The notes under the pieces are model-generated. The model saw nothing but the letters and a program-made list of their open reading frames with translations, had not been told where the DNA came from and ran no database searches. DNA of 64,000 nt. Origin: Flavobacterium pallidum (GTDB taxonomy: Bacteria > Bacteroidota > Bacteroidia > Flavobacteriales > Flavobacteriaceae). Where the stretch lies: NCBI RefSeq assembly GCF_003097535.1, contig NZ_CP029187.1, positions 1,426,001 to 1,490,000 of the forward strand, written 5' to 3'. The translations under genes were made by a program, and so were the position numbers. Position 1 is the stretch's first letter; each line of letters starts with the position of its first letter. Positions 53,401 to 61,609 of this stretch are shown here, one piece after another.

Positions 53401-53974
53401 TACAGTAACCATAACCGAACAAGTTCCGATCATACTTAATCCTGACGGGGCACTTTTCTGCGGTGCCGATAATCCGACACTTGCGGAGCTTACTGCGAAC
53501 ATATCAGGCGACCAGGCGGTCCTTTGGTATGATGCGGAACAAAACGGGAACCTGCTCGCTAATGACCTGCTTCTTGAGCAAGGTGGCATCTATTATGGAG
53601 TAGGGGTTTCGGAAGCGCTTGGCTGCAGGTCGCAGGAAGTGCTTGCCGTTACGGTGTCCCTTACCCAATGCGACGAAGATCCCACACAATACGACTTCTT
53701 CATCCCCGATGGATTTTCACCCAATGGCGATTCGGTAAACGATACCTTCCGGATTCCGGATATCGAATTCCTCTATCCTGACTATTCCTATGAGATTTAC
53801 AATCGTTACGGCAGCATTTTATTTAAAGGCAATATCAATCAACCGGCATGGGATGGTACCAATACCGAATCCGGAGGGGAAAAGATTGCCCCGAACGGGG
53901 TGTATTTTTATGTGGTTAAGTTTAACAAAGGCAGTGTTCCGTCAAAACAGGGTAGACTTTACCTGAACCGATAA
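50435..53974 (+). CDS. Secreted repeat protein with T9SS type B (gliding-type) sorting domain
   Basis: A 1179-residue secreted protein with signal peptide about 1-29 (GKIQAQ). Residues about 30-300 contain SprB-like PKD/Ig segments (GFWIDPMQSGALN, GVWTSPNVGII). Residues about 410-915 hold five tandem repeats of about 102 residues, each with a YxLSGANxxxxQ motif (the first is diverged, YNIFASN) and an IPxxLxxNxGxTT motif. The last 90 residues are a type B C-terminal domain (FFIPDGFSPNGDSVNDTFRIP, EIYNRYGSILFKG, NGVYFYVV, QGRLYLNR). It is a likely surface adhesin or polymer-binding protein. PorP/SprF and OmpA genes follow, as for other type B substrates. Confidence 0.85.
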   Translation: MSPKPINPRSLMPVFVLIFFLFTGKIQAQCAGADTAIEICDYDNPANQSIDLFALLGPDAVPGGFWIDPMQSGALNVLTGELNLWHFHFTGVFNFIYVRNNIPGCTDNNAIVTITIGGYTGVPSPDGIACSSNDHVNLFNYFIGMDPYPQHNGVWTSPNVGIIEDKYFNAAATGPGVFTFTYTTEAVGSCPEKSSTIFVTVYAAPNAGSASDFVVCEADDLTQYANLDLSGILQGEDGNGLWSESGTSELSDPFDPVIDLQHIYQTQGSGEYTFSYTVFPQHPVCDKSTSEIRIIIEDRIDLTDATLVFEDFCGEAGGGPFHATLTQGPDPIKDGDQYEIDYHVEGPGISETRTQLIEFASGISHFDILPDGIGQVGTYTITITDIRDLSSHQSCDNIAGLPGIFHVYPLPVIDDAVISIPTVCKGSDGIVLISTMDIPDGPYEITYNIFASNKALNQHVTINVVNGAAQLDIPAAVIPNTGNSTFYIIHIVDLTTGCEAEVDKFRTFIIYDLPFVDNITLEAHSGCLSVGTTVLVTDLGTMTNVKVTYDLSGANSATAQEATFTAVLGNGTFTIPPSLLPNSGSTTVTLTIVQDLVTGCSSPTHVQDEFIMNILPDVSSLNATVTDVCQGSTVSATISGLGTQANLTLGYTLSGANTAPLQTIALSNTGTTNFTIPSALIQNPGETTLGIASVTNTITGCIAVVNSDVVFNINPLPPANTFSAVIQNTCIGQPVFALLSGFGNTTDMNITYSLSGANTAAAQTGSLVITNGSAVFNIPPALLANSGNTTFTITHADYPGTGCGINAGLTRSFTINPLPDVSTIAVQATDACYGSAVPVVISGLVGNTPVVVSYELSGANTTSIQTATITPVAGNATFIIPAALVPNAGLTTISLSKINNPQTSCESTTTVAGNFSINTIPPAPVAVNRSFCIEENAVVTDLLPSGSQYLWYASAVATQPLSGDAVLSSGNYFVSQASNTGCFSPRTSITVTITEQVPIILNPDGALFCGADNPTLAELTANISGDQAVLWYDAEQNGNLLANDLLLEQGGIYYGVGVSEALGCRSQEVLAVTVSLTQCDEDPTQYDFFIPDGFSPNGDSVNDTFRIPDIEFLYPDYSYEIYNRYGSILFKGNINQPAWDGTNTESGGEKIAPNGVYFYVVKFNKGSVPSKQGRLYLNR

Positions 53975-53979
53975 GATAA

Positions 53980-54915
53980 ATGAAAAAAGCATTACACAGC
54001 GTCATTTTTCTTTTATTTGCAACGGTCCTGTTGGCACAGCAGGACCCGCAATACACGCATTATATGTACAATATGAATGCGGTGAATCCAGCGTATGCCA
54101 CGGGAACAGAATCTGTGTTGAATGTAGGAGGTCTGTACCGTACCCAATGGGTGGGCGCCGTCGGGTCCCCGAAAACAATGACATTTTTCAGCCACATTCC
54201 CGTAAGTGGTAAGATTGAACTTGGCGTTTCCCTGATTTCGGACGATATAGGTGACGGTGCGAAAAAGGAAAATAATTTCTATGCCGATGTTGCTTACGTC
54301 ATTTCGCTTAAGAATAAAAAGAAACTGGCCTTCGGGATAAAAGCCGGATTTACCTCTTTTCAAACCAATTTCAACGGTTTCCGCCTGGAAAGCGGCGACC
54401 CGTCAACCGATCTGGCTTTTGCGCAAAACATCAATTTTTTTAAGCCTAATATAGGTACCGGGGTTTATTATTTCTCCGACAATTATTACCTCGGATTGTC
54501 GGCACCCAATCTGCTTTCGACCAACCACATCGAAGAGAAAAACGGCATCCATGCCATCGGGTCTGAAAAAATCCACACTTTTTTTACCGGCGGTTACGTG
54601 TTCAGATTAAGCGGCAATCTTAAATTCAAGCCCGCTTTTATGGCGAAATATATTGACGGGATGCCGGTTACTACGGACATTTCCGCCAATTTCCTGTACA
54701 ACAGGCGCTTCGAACTCGGTGCCGCATACCGCTGGGATGATGCCGTAAGCGGCTTGATGTCAATCGGGGTCAGTCCGAGTATCCGCATCGGTTATGCTTA
54801 TGATTATACGTTGTCAAACCTGGGACAGTTCAACTCCGGGACCCATGAAGTCTTTATTCTATTCGACCTTGACCTGCTGGGCAAAGGCTATGATAAATCA
54901 CCGAGATTCTTCTGA
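53980..54915 (+). CDS. PorP/SprF-family T9SS outer-membrane protein
   Basis: A 311-residue outer-membrane barrel of the PorP/SprF family. The signal peptide is about 1-19 (TVLLAQQ), followed by the family start DPQYTHYMYNMNAVNPAYATG and GGLYRTQWVGAVGSPKT. Members assist export or surface attachment of the type B substrate encoded next to them, as SprF does for SprB. It starts 5 bases after the substrate gene and ends 1 base before the OmpA gene, so the three genes form one module. Confidence 0.9.
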   Translation: MKKALHSVIFLLFATVLLAQQDPQYTHYMYNMNAVNPAYATGTESVLNVGGLYRTQWVGAVGSPKTMTFFSHIPVSGKIELGVSLISDDIGDGAKKENNFYADVAYVISLKNKKKLAFGIKAGFTSFQTNFNGFRLESGDPSTDLAFAQNINFFKPNIGTGVYYFSDNYYLGLSAPNLLSTNHIEEKNGIHAIGSEKIHTFFTGGYVFRLSGNLKFKPAFMAKYIDGMPVTTDISANFLYNRRFELGAAYRWDDAVSGLMSIGVSPSIRIGYAYDYTLSNLGQFNSGTHEVFILFDLDLLGKGYDKSPRFF

Positions 54916-54916
54916 T

Positions 54917-56983
54917 ATGAAAAAAGTATTCCTCATACTCGTACTATTTTCATGCTTCGGTGTCCGTGCACAGGAGTTTGCCGAGCAGCGTGCCAAACGT
55001 TTATTTGAGCGTACTTACTACAGCGATGCCCTGCCGCTGTATGAAGAACTCGTGAAAGACAGCCAGTCGCTTGAGGTACTCCGCAATCTTTCGGACTGTT
55101 ATTATTATACGAATGATATTGAAAATGCGCTAAGATATTACAGGCTGTTACTGAGTGCTTTTCCGAATATTGATGCAGAATACCAGTTCCGCTACATCCA
55201 GTGCCTGAAAGCGACCGGGAATTACGACAAGGCAAACGAACTTATGCGTAAAAAAATCAAGGCGCCCGAAGCGTTGGAAGCCTTTGAAAAAAAGCTGCAC
55301 GAACTCGACAATATCTCCGGGATAGGCGAGCGTTTTGAAATCCATAACCTGAAAATCAATACGAAAAACTCCGAATTTGGTGCCATAAAGTCGGGTGATA
55401 AAATTGTCTTTGCGGCTATTGTCAACGACGCTGCCGCTAAAAAATACAAATGGAATGGCGAGCAATACCTTGATTTGTTTTCAATTCCATCGACGGAAGC
55501 CACGGTTGCAGCGCCTTTCCCTGCAGAAATCAACACGGTAATGCATGAAGCCGATGCCGTATTTACGAAAGACGGCAGGACCATGTATTTCACACGTAAT
55601 AATTTTAAGAATGGGAAGCGCGTTAAAAATGCTAAGAAAATATCGACGATGCAGATTTTCAGGGCAGAGCTGGTGGATGGTAAATGGAGCAACATCACGT
55701 CGCTTCCGTTCAATAATGACAACTATTCCGTGGAGCATCCGGCCCTTAGCAACGATGAGCAGACCTTGTATTTTGCATCAGATATGCCGGGGACGTTAGG
55801 ATCTTTTGATATTTTCAGCGTGCAAATCAACGGCAATAATTATGGCGTGCCTGAAAACCTCGGGAATAAGATCAATACCAGCCGGAAAGAGCAATTTCCT
55901 TTTGTTTCGAAAGACAACAAGCTCTATTTTTCATCGAACGGCCATCTGGGCTTTGGATTGATGGATGTTTTCGTCGCCGATATCCACAATGATGGTTTTG
56001 GAGTGCCTTTAAATGTAGGCCTGCCCGTGAATTCAGGATATGATGATTTTGCCTTCAACATCGATTCAGAAACCAGGGAAGGTTTTTTCGCTTCCGACCG
56101 CCCAGGTGGCAATGGGGGCGATGACATTTATGGCCTGGTTGAAACCAAGCCCTTGATCGTCCGGGATTGTATGCAGTTGATTTCGGGAATTATTTCTGAT
56201 GTGGACACTAAATTGCCTTTGGATAGAGCGACAGTCGTCCTCCAGGATAAAAATAAGAATGAGATCACGCGGAAGGTGACAGAAACCGATGGCAAATTCT
56301 CTTTTGAGGGGAATTGTGAAGAAAGTTATGTTGTTTTGGCTTCAAAAGAAGCATATAGCAGCGATTCGAGAAACCTGACTTTGAGTAAAATCCGTGATAA
56401 GGTAAACGATGCCTCCATGGCACTGAAGTCGGATGCCGCAGTCAAAAAGGAACAGGATGCTTTAGCCGAAAAAGAAAAAATGGAACTTGCTGAAAAACAG
56501 AAAGACCTTGCCGAAAAACAAAAGCAGCAACTTGAAAAGGACAAGCAGCTCGCCGTCGTAAAAAAGAAAGAAAAAGAAGAAGCGATCCTCAGTAAAGAGA
56601 AGGACGTGGTGCGCGATAAGGACAGGCTGTTGATTAAGACCGACCCGATTTATTTCGATTACGACCTATGGTACATCCGCAAGGAATCCAAACCGATCCT
56701 GGACCGCGTTATAGCATTGATGAAGAAATATCCTGACATGGTGGTTGAAATCGGATCACATACCGATGTGCGTGGGAATAATGCCTACAACCTCGAATTG
56801 TCATCAAAACGCGCCGCTTCCACGCGCGATTATTTCCTGAAGATGGGCATCCCTGCCGCACGTATTTCCGCCAGGGGTTATGGTGAGACAGTCCCGATTA
56901 TCCAATGTATTCCGGATCATTCGTGCACGGAAGAGCAGCATGAATTGAACAGGCGAAGCGAATTTGTGATCAAGAATTTGTAA
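54917..56983 (+). CDS. OmpA-family protein with propeller and coiled coil, T9SS-associated
   Basis: A 688-residue exported protein. The signal peptide is about 1-20 (GVRAQ). A TPR-like N-region follows (about 22-130, YSDALPLYEELVKDSQSLEVLRNLSDCYY), then a PD40/WD40-like propeller (about 140-410, with NDEQTLYFASDMPGTLGSFDIF and GGNGGDDIYGL) and a carboxypeptidase-regulatory domain (about 430-500). A highly charged coiled coil (about 505-570, repeats of AEKQK) and the OmpA peptidoglycan-binding domain (about 580-688, EIGSHTDVRGNNAYNLELSSKRA) complete it. The start at 54917 is chosen because it gives a signal peptide; an in-frame ATG upstream lies inside the previous gene. It probably ties the surface module to peptidoglycan. 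Confidence 0.88.
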   Translation: MKKVFLILVLFSCFGVRAQEFAEQRAKRLFERTYYSDALPLYEELVKDSQSLEVLRNLSDCYYYTNDIENALRYYRLLLSAFPNIDAEYQFRYIQCLKATGNYDKANELMRKKIKAPEALEAFEKKLHELDNISGIGERFEIHNLKINTKNSEFGAIKSGDKIVFAAIVNDAAAKKYKWNGEQYLDLFSIPSTEATVAAPFPAEINTVMHEADAVFTKDGRTMYFTRNNFKNGKRVKNAKKISTMQIFRAELVDGKWSNITSLPFNNDNYSVEHPALSNDEQTLYFASDMPGTLGSFDIFSVQINGNNYGVPENLGNKINTSRKEQFPFVSKDNKLYFSSNGHLGFGLMDVFVADIHNDGFGVPLNVGLPVNSGYDDFAFNIDSETREGFFASDRPGGNGGDDIYGLVETKPLIVRDCMQLISGIISDVDTKLPLDRATVVLQDKNKNEITRKVTETDGKFSFEGNCEESYVVLASKEAYSSDSRNLTLSKIRDKVNDASMALKSDAAVKKEQDALAEKEKMELAEKQKDLAEKQKQQLEKDKQLAVVKKKEKEEAILSKEKDVVRDKDRLLIKTDPIYFDYDLWYIRKESKPILDRVIALMKKYPDMVVEIGSHTDVRGNNAYNLELSSKRAASTRDYFLKMGIPAARISARGYGETVPIIQCIPDHSCTEEQHELNRRSEFVIKNL

Positions 56984-57023
56984 AGCGTCACCATGATGCT
57001 GCCTACTGAGACAGCTTACTACA

Positions 57024-58277
57024 TTACCACTCGTTCACTTTGTTCGCGTCCATTTTCACGAAAATGAATATCAGTACCGTAAAGCCCCAAAGCCCGGAGC
57101 CGCCATAAGAAAACATCGGCAGCGGTACGCCAATGGTAGGGAACAACCCCATGACCATGGTAATATTTACGAAGAAATGTATGAATAGTATCGATGCGAC
57201 GCAGTAGCCGTATACGCGGCTGAACTTGGTTTTCTGCCGTTCAGCCATGTAAATGATCCTTACGATCAGCCCCATGAAAAGTAAAACGACCGTCATAGAG
57301 CCTGCGAACCCCCACTCTTCACCAACAGTAGTGAAGATATAATCGGTGTGTTGCTCCGGTACGAACCCCCCTTTGGTCTGGGTGCCTTCAAGGTAACCTT
57401 TGCCCAGCAGTCCGCCGGAACCGATGGCGATTTTAGATTGATTTAAGTTGTATCCGATGCCTTTGTCGTCTACTTTTTTGCCCAGCAGGATATTAAACCT
57501 GTCGCGGTGGTGCTGTTGGAAAACGTGGTCGAAGACATAGCTTGTCGATACCGTAAATCCCGAAACCAAAATCAGCATCATACCACTGAAAATAATATTC
57601 CTGTTGACAATCCTTGTCCTTAAATAGATAAACCCAATGATGATTGCTGCGATCAGGATGATAGACCAGGTGGTGATGACCAGGCTTAATACGAAAAGTA
57701 TGGCAGCTATAAATCCAGTCCAAAGATACCATGACGGCAATCCTTCGCGGTACAGCACAAAAAAGAATACCATGAATATCAGCGCGCTTCCCGGGTCATG
57801 GGGCGCAATGAGCAATACGGGCAGGAATATGATTCCCAATGCCTGTACCTGGCGGTGTACGTCCTTTAAGTTGACCTGTACGTCGCTGAGGTATTTTGCA
57901 AGCGCCAAAGAGGCACCAATCTTTGCAAACTCTGCAGGCTGCAGGCTGAAACTGCCAAACGAATACCAGTTTGTCTGCCCGTTCACTTCTTTTCCAAATA
58001 CAAATAAACCGGCCACCAGGAGGACAGTGGCGGCATAAATCACGCCGGCAAATTTTTCATAAAACTTCCCGTCCACCGAAAGGATCATGATGATTAACGG
58101 AATGGCCAGGATGATGTTCAGCAGCTGTTTGCCATAGAATTGCGAAAGGTCAAACAAATCGGCGCCTTCTTCGGGCAACGACGACGAATAGATATTGAGC
58201 CATCCCATGATGACCAATACGATATAAATCATCACCGTGATCCAGTCCAGATTGCTTCTGATGCTTTGGTTCCTCAT
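57024..58277 (-). CDS. rodA: Rod shape-determining protein RodA (SEDS glycosyltransferase)
   Basis: A 417-residue polytopic membrane enzyme of the SEDS family, polymerising peptidoglycan glycan strands in lateral growth with PBP2. It has about ten hydrophobic segments and the motifs FSLQPAEFAKIGASLALAKYL, PHDPGSALIF, GNQ-like loop residues in VPEQHTDYIFTTVGEEWGF, and a C-terminal FSYGGSGLWGF. It lies 6 bases downstream of the PBP2 gene on the same strand and is the last gene of the mre cluster. OmpA converges on it from the left. Confidence 0.94.
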   Translation of the reverse strand: MRNQSIRSNLDWITVMIYIVLVIMGWLNIYSSSLPEEGADLFDLSQFYGKQLLNIILAIPLIIMILSVDGKFYEKFAGVIYAATVLLVAGLFVFGKEVNGQTNWYSFGSFSLQPAEFAKIGASLALAKYLSDVQVNLKDVHRQVQALGIIFLPVLLIAPHDPGSALIFMVFFFVLYREGLPSWYLWTGFIAAILFVLSLVITTWSIILIAAIIIGFIYLRTRIVNRNIIFSGMMLILVSGFTVSTSYVFDHVFQQHHRDRFNILLGKKVDDKGIGYNLNQSKIAIGSGGLLGKGYLEGTQTKGGFVPEQHTDYIFTTVGEEWGFAGSMTVVLLFMGLIVRIIYMAERQKTKFSRVYGYCVASILFIHFFVNITMVMGLFPTIGVPLPMFSYGGSGLWGFTVLIFIFVKMDANKVNEW

Positions 58278-58283
58278 GCTCGG

Positions 58284-60179
58284 TTAGTTGTCGACTTGTG
58301 TGGAATCGATCGGTTCGGGTTTAATATTTGTAAGCGTATCGGAACTTTTCTTCGTAAATCGTTCGTATTCGCTTTTCAGGCTCTTTTCGAGTACACGTTT
58401 CTCTAAATCTGTACGCGTAATTTTGCCGCGCAGGTATTTTTCTATCATCAGGCTTGCAATCGGGCCTGCAATCGTCGCACCGAAACCGCCGTTTTCCACA
58501 AACACTGCAATCGCGATTTTCGGATTTTCCATCGGTGCAAAAGCGACGAAAATAGAGTGGTCCTTAAGCTGGATCTTTTTCCCGCCTATCCTCGTAAAAT
58601 TCTCTGCCGTACCTGTTTTTCCGCAAATGTTAATCCCTTCCACTTTAAGCGCACTCGCCGTACCGAAATTGTAAACATCGAAAAGCCCGGAAATCATCGG
58701 TGCAAAATATTTCTTATCGATTGTTGAGACGTGCTTTTTGGTAAACTTCGGATCGATTTTTTCACCCTTGATCTTCTTGATGATGTGGGGCGTATAATAA
58801 TAACCCTGGTTGGCTACGGCCGCAATCATATTGGCGAGTTGTATCGGCGTGGCTTCCACTTCGCCCTGCCCGATTGCGTTGGAAACGATCGCTGTGGCTC
58901 GCCAACCGCCGTTAGGATACATTTTTTTGTAGGTTTTTGAAGTAGGAACCCTGCCGCGTTTACCGGTAGGAAGGTCGTATCCCATGAAATCGCCCAATCC
59001 GAAACTGCGGACGTGCTTACTCCAGACATCGACTGCTGCTGCGGGTTTTACATATTTATTGATCGTCCGCAGGTAAACATTCCCAAAATAGGCATTACAA
59101 GAATTGTAAATCCCATTGTGCAATTGGTGTGGCCCGAAACCGTGGCACTTCATAAAACGCCCGCGGGCATAACTGAATCCGTGGTGGCACATAAACGTCG
59201 TCTGCTCATCAATAACACCTTCCTGTAACCCGACAAGGCCGGTCATGATCTTAAACGGTGATCCGGGGGCATATTGTGCCAGCAACCCGCGGTCAAATAA
59301 AGGCTTGGCTATCGAATCACGCCAAAGCATCGTGTAATTCCTGGAACGCTGCCGGCCCACCAATAAGGCCGGGTCATATGACGGCGCTGTAACCAGCGTC
59401 AGGATTTCTCCGGTTTTTGGTTCAATGGCTACGATCCCGCCCCGCTTATTGATCATCAGTTCTTCGCCATATTGCTGCAGGATGGCATCTATGCTCAGTG
59501 TAATGTCTTCGCCGCGCACCGAAATCGTGTCGAAACGGCCTTCCTTATATGGTCCGATGTCTTTATTGAATTTATTCATCTGGCGGTATTTTACGCCTTT
59601 TACACCGCGCAGTATCTTTTCATAACTTTCCTCAACGCCTTGTATGCCAATCAAATCCCCCGAATTATAATATGGGTTATTGTCTATGGTTTTTTGGTTT
59701 ACCTGGCTAATGGAACCAAAGACATTGGCACCGACATGCACCTGATAATCGCGAAGTGAACGTTTTACAATATCAAATCCTGGGAATTTACGCTGTTTTT
59801 CCTGGAATGCCGCATATTCTTTTTTATTGAGTTGCGGAAGGAATACCGAAGGGAGCATCGGGCTGTAGTTTTTGGCTTTAGTCAATATCCTGATAAAATC
59901 CTCTTTGGTGATGTTGAGCAGGCTGCAAAACTCCACTGTGTCGATATCCTTGACATTCCTTGGCGTGACCATGATGTCGTATGAAGGTTGGTTTGCCACA
60001 AGCAATTTTCCGTTCCGGTCATAAATATAGCCGCGTTCGGGATAGTCGAATTTCTTCTTGATTGAAATGTTTTCCGATTTGAGTTTCAGGCTTTCATCAA
60101 TCAATTGCAAATAAAACAAACGTGCCAGGATCATGATTCCGGCAATGATAATGACTGTTGGCAGCAATACTTTCCTCAT
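58284..60179 (-). CDS. mrdA: Penicillin-binding protein 2
   Basis: A 631-residue monofunctional transpeptidase that cross-links peptidoglycan with RodA. One N-terminal transmembrane helix (about 5-25) and a pedestal domain (about 50-220, RGYIYDRNGKLLVANQPSYDI) precede the transpeptidase domain with active-site SPFK (Ser307), SCN (360-362) and KTGT (521-524). The stop and the rodA start are 6 bases apart, and the start overlaps mreD by 4 bases (ATGA). A Ser/Thr-rich C-terminal tail beyond the domain (about 595-631) is usual for the phylum. Confidence 0.94.
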   Translation of the reverse strand: MRKVLLPTVIIIAGIMILARLFYLQLIDESLKLKSENISIKKKFDYPERGYIYDRNGKLLVANQPSYDIMVTPRNVKDIDTVEFCSLLNITKEDFIRILTKAKNYSPMLPSVFLPQLNKKEYAAFQEKQRKFPGFDIVKRSLRDYQVHVGANVFGSISQVNQKTIDNNPYYNSGDLIGIQGVEESYEKILRGVKGVKYRQMNKFNKDIGPYKEGRFDTISVRGEDITLSIDAILQQYGEELMINKRGGIVAIEPKTGEILTLVTAPSYDPALLVGRQRSRNYTMLWRDSIAKPLFDRGLLAQYAPGSPFKIMTGLVGLQEGVIDEQTTFMCHHGFSYARGRFMKCHGFGPHQLHNGIYNSCNAYFGNVYLRTINKYVKPAAAVDVWSKHVRSFGLGDFMGYDLPTGKRGRVPTSKTYKKMYPNGGWRATAIVSNAIGQGEVEATPIQLANMIAAVANQGYYYTPHIIKKIKGEKIDPKFTKKHVSTIDKKYFAPMISGLFDVYNFGTASALKVEGINICGKTGTAENFTRIGGKKIQLKDHSIFVAFAPMENPKIAIAVFVENGGFGATIAGPIASLMIEKYLRGKITRTDLEKRVLEKSLKSEYERFTKKSSDTLTNIKPEPIDSTQVDN

Positions 60180-60682
60180 CGTTTATTCGGTTTAAAGATA
60201 TAAATGATGATGATACAGAGCAGGATCGTGAAAATACTGCTGAAGATCGTACGGAACACAATGTCAAAAAAGAAGCTGAAACGGAAAGTCTCCAGGATAA
60301 ACAAAATGACATGGTGCAGCAGCACGCAAATCGCAATGAATGAAAAACGTTCAGGCGTTAAGCGGTCATTAATCTTGATGGTCTGGTATTCGTAACTTAC
60401 ACCGAAAGAAAATTTGAAGAAAGCAGGCCGGAAATATGCCAATGCAATACATGCAGTGGTATGCACGCCGCCTGAATTCAGGAAACTATCCAATAATATG
60501 CCCAACAGGAAAGCTGATAAAAGCAATCCATAACGGTTGCCGTTTACCGGATACAAAATCAGGAACAATACATAGGGATACGGATTGATGTAGCCCAAAA
60601 ACTGCATATTATTGAAAATAAGCACCTGGGCCGCGAGCAGCAATACGAAACGGGCGATATTTAATAAGACCGTAGCGTTCAT
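60176..60682 (-). CDS. mreD: Rod shape-determining protein MreD
   Basis: A 168-residue membrane protein with about five hydrophobic segments, placed between mreC and the PBP2 gene. The family has little sequence identity, and the call rests on size, topology (LNIARFVLLLAAQVLIFNNMQFLGYINPYPYVLFLIL) and position. It overlaps the next gene by 4 bases and the previous one by 4 bases, so the three are tightly coupled in translation. Confidence 0.88.
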   Translation of the reverse strand: MNATVLLNIARFVLLLAAQVLIFNNMQFLGYINPYPYVLFLILYPVNGNRYGLLLSAFLLGILLDSFLNSGGVHTTACIALAYFRPAFFKFSFGVSYEYQTIKINDRLTPERFSFIAICVLLHHVILFILETFRFSFFFDIVFRTIFSSIFTILLCIIIIYIFKPNKR

Positions 60683-61509
60683 TTGGCCGGTTGGGTTTTA
60701 GTCTGTAATGCCTGGATTTCTTGCTTGTCTTTCATGTCAATGATGTACACGTGGCCCAGATTGGTCATGTCATTGAACAGCTTGACATCCAGTGTGTAAT
60801 AATTCGTCTCATCATCGGTGTAAATTTTATAAATGGTGCCGATACCGATATTTTCCGGGAAAATCGTCGAATCCGAATTGGTCACGATGGTGTCTCCTTT
60901 GCGGATCATCGCCAGCCTCGGCACATCGGTGAGTTGTACATATCCGGTGCTTTTGCCATTCCATGACAAAGTTCCAAAGTGATTCGATTTCTTAATCTTG
61001 GCGCTGATTTTCGAATTCAGGTTCAGAATACTCTGGACAGTGGCATAATGAGCTGAGGTTTTTTCTACCAGTCCGACAATGCCCAGGTCATTGATCACGC
61101 CCATATCCACGCCTATACCCTCCTTGCTTCCTGAATTCAGTGTGAGGTAATTCTCGGGCATGGTAAAGGAGTTGTGAATCACTTTCGAAACAGCAACGAT
61201 ATTGACTTTGTTCACGCCCTTGATGGTGTCAGGCAGGATGGTTTTCGTGGTGTCGGCTTTGTTGAACAGCAGGCTTTTTAATCTTGCATTTTCAATAGCA
61301 AGTTCTTCATTCCGGGTCTTAAGGTTAAAATATTCGCTGATGGCGTTCATGCGTTCATACACGCCGCCGGTCAGGAAATTAGCAGAAGAGATCACCTTGC
61401 TTTTATGATACGAATGCGACTGTATCGTCAGTGAAAACGAAATTCCCAAAAGCAGCAAAAACAGCAATTTGTAGCTGTTTTTAAATATAAAATTAAATAT
61501 TTGCTGCAT
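60679..61509 (-). CDS. mreC: Rod shape-determining protein MreC
   Basis: A 276-residue bitopic protein with an N-terminal transmembrane helix (about 12-28), a coiled-coil segment (about 55-85, NLKTRNEELAIENARLKSLLF) and a periplasmic beta-domain (about 100-265) with NSGSKEGIGVDMGVINDLGIVGLVEKTS, the core MreC motif. It activates the RodA-PBP2 pair. A strong hairpin with a T-tail lies between mreB and this gene. Confidence 0.93.
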   Translation of the reverse strand: MQQIFNFIFKNSYKLLFLLLLGISFSLTIQSHSYHKSKVISSANFLTGGVYERMNAISEYFNLKTRNEELAIENARLKSLLFNKADTTKTILPDTIKGVNKVNIVAVSKVIHNSFTMPENYLTLNSGSKEGIGVDMGVINDLGIVGLVEKTSAHYATVQSILNLNSKISAKIKKSNHFGTLSWNGKSTGYVQLTDVPRLAMIRKGDTIVTNSDSTIFPENIGIGTIYKIYTDDETNYYTLDVKLFNDMTNLGHVYIIDMKDKQEIQALQTKTQPAK

Positions 61510-61540
61510 TTGTAACCGATTAAGATAACGCTGATTGAAA

Positions 61541-61600
61541 AAATCCCAAATCCCAATAAATCTAATAAAAATTAGCTTTACATCTTGGGACCCGGGATTT
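61541..61600 (-). terminator. Terminator or attenuator hairpin between mreB and mreC
   Basis: AAATCCC (61541-61547) and TCCCAA (61551-61556) pair with TTGGGA (61585-61590) and GGGATTT (61594-61600) around 3-base internal loops. A smaller CTAAT/ATTAG hairpin forms inside. On the minus strand a T-run follows. It would lower expression of mreC-mreD-mrdA-rodA relative to mreB. Confidence 0.6.
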
Positions 61601-61609
61601 GTTTATTAA

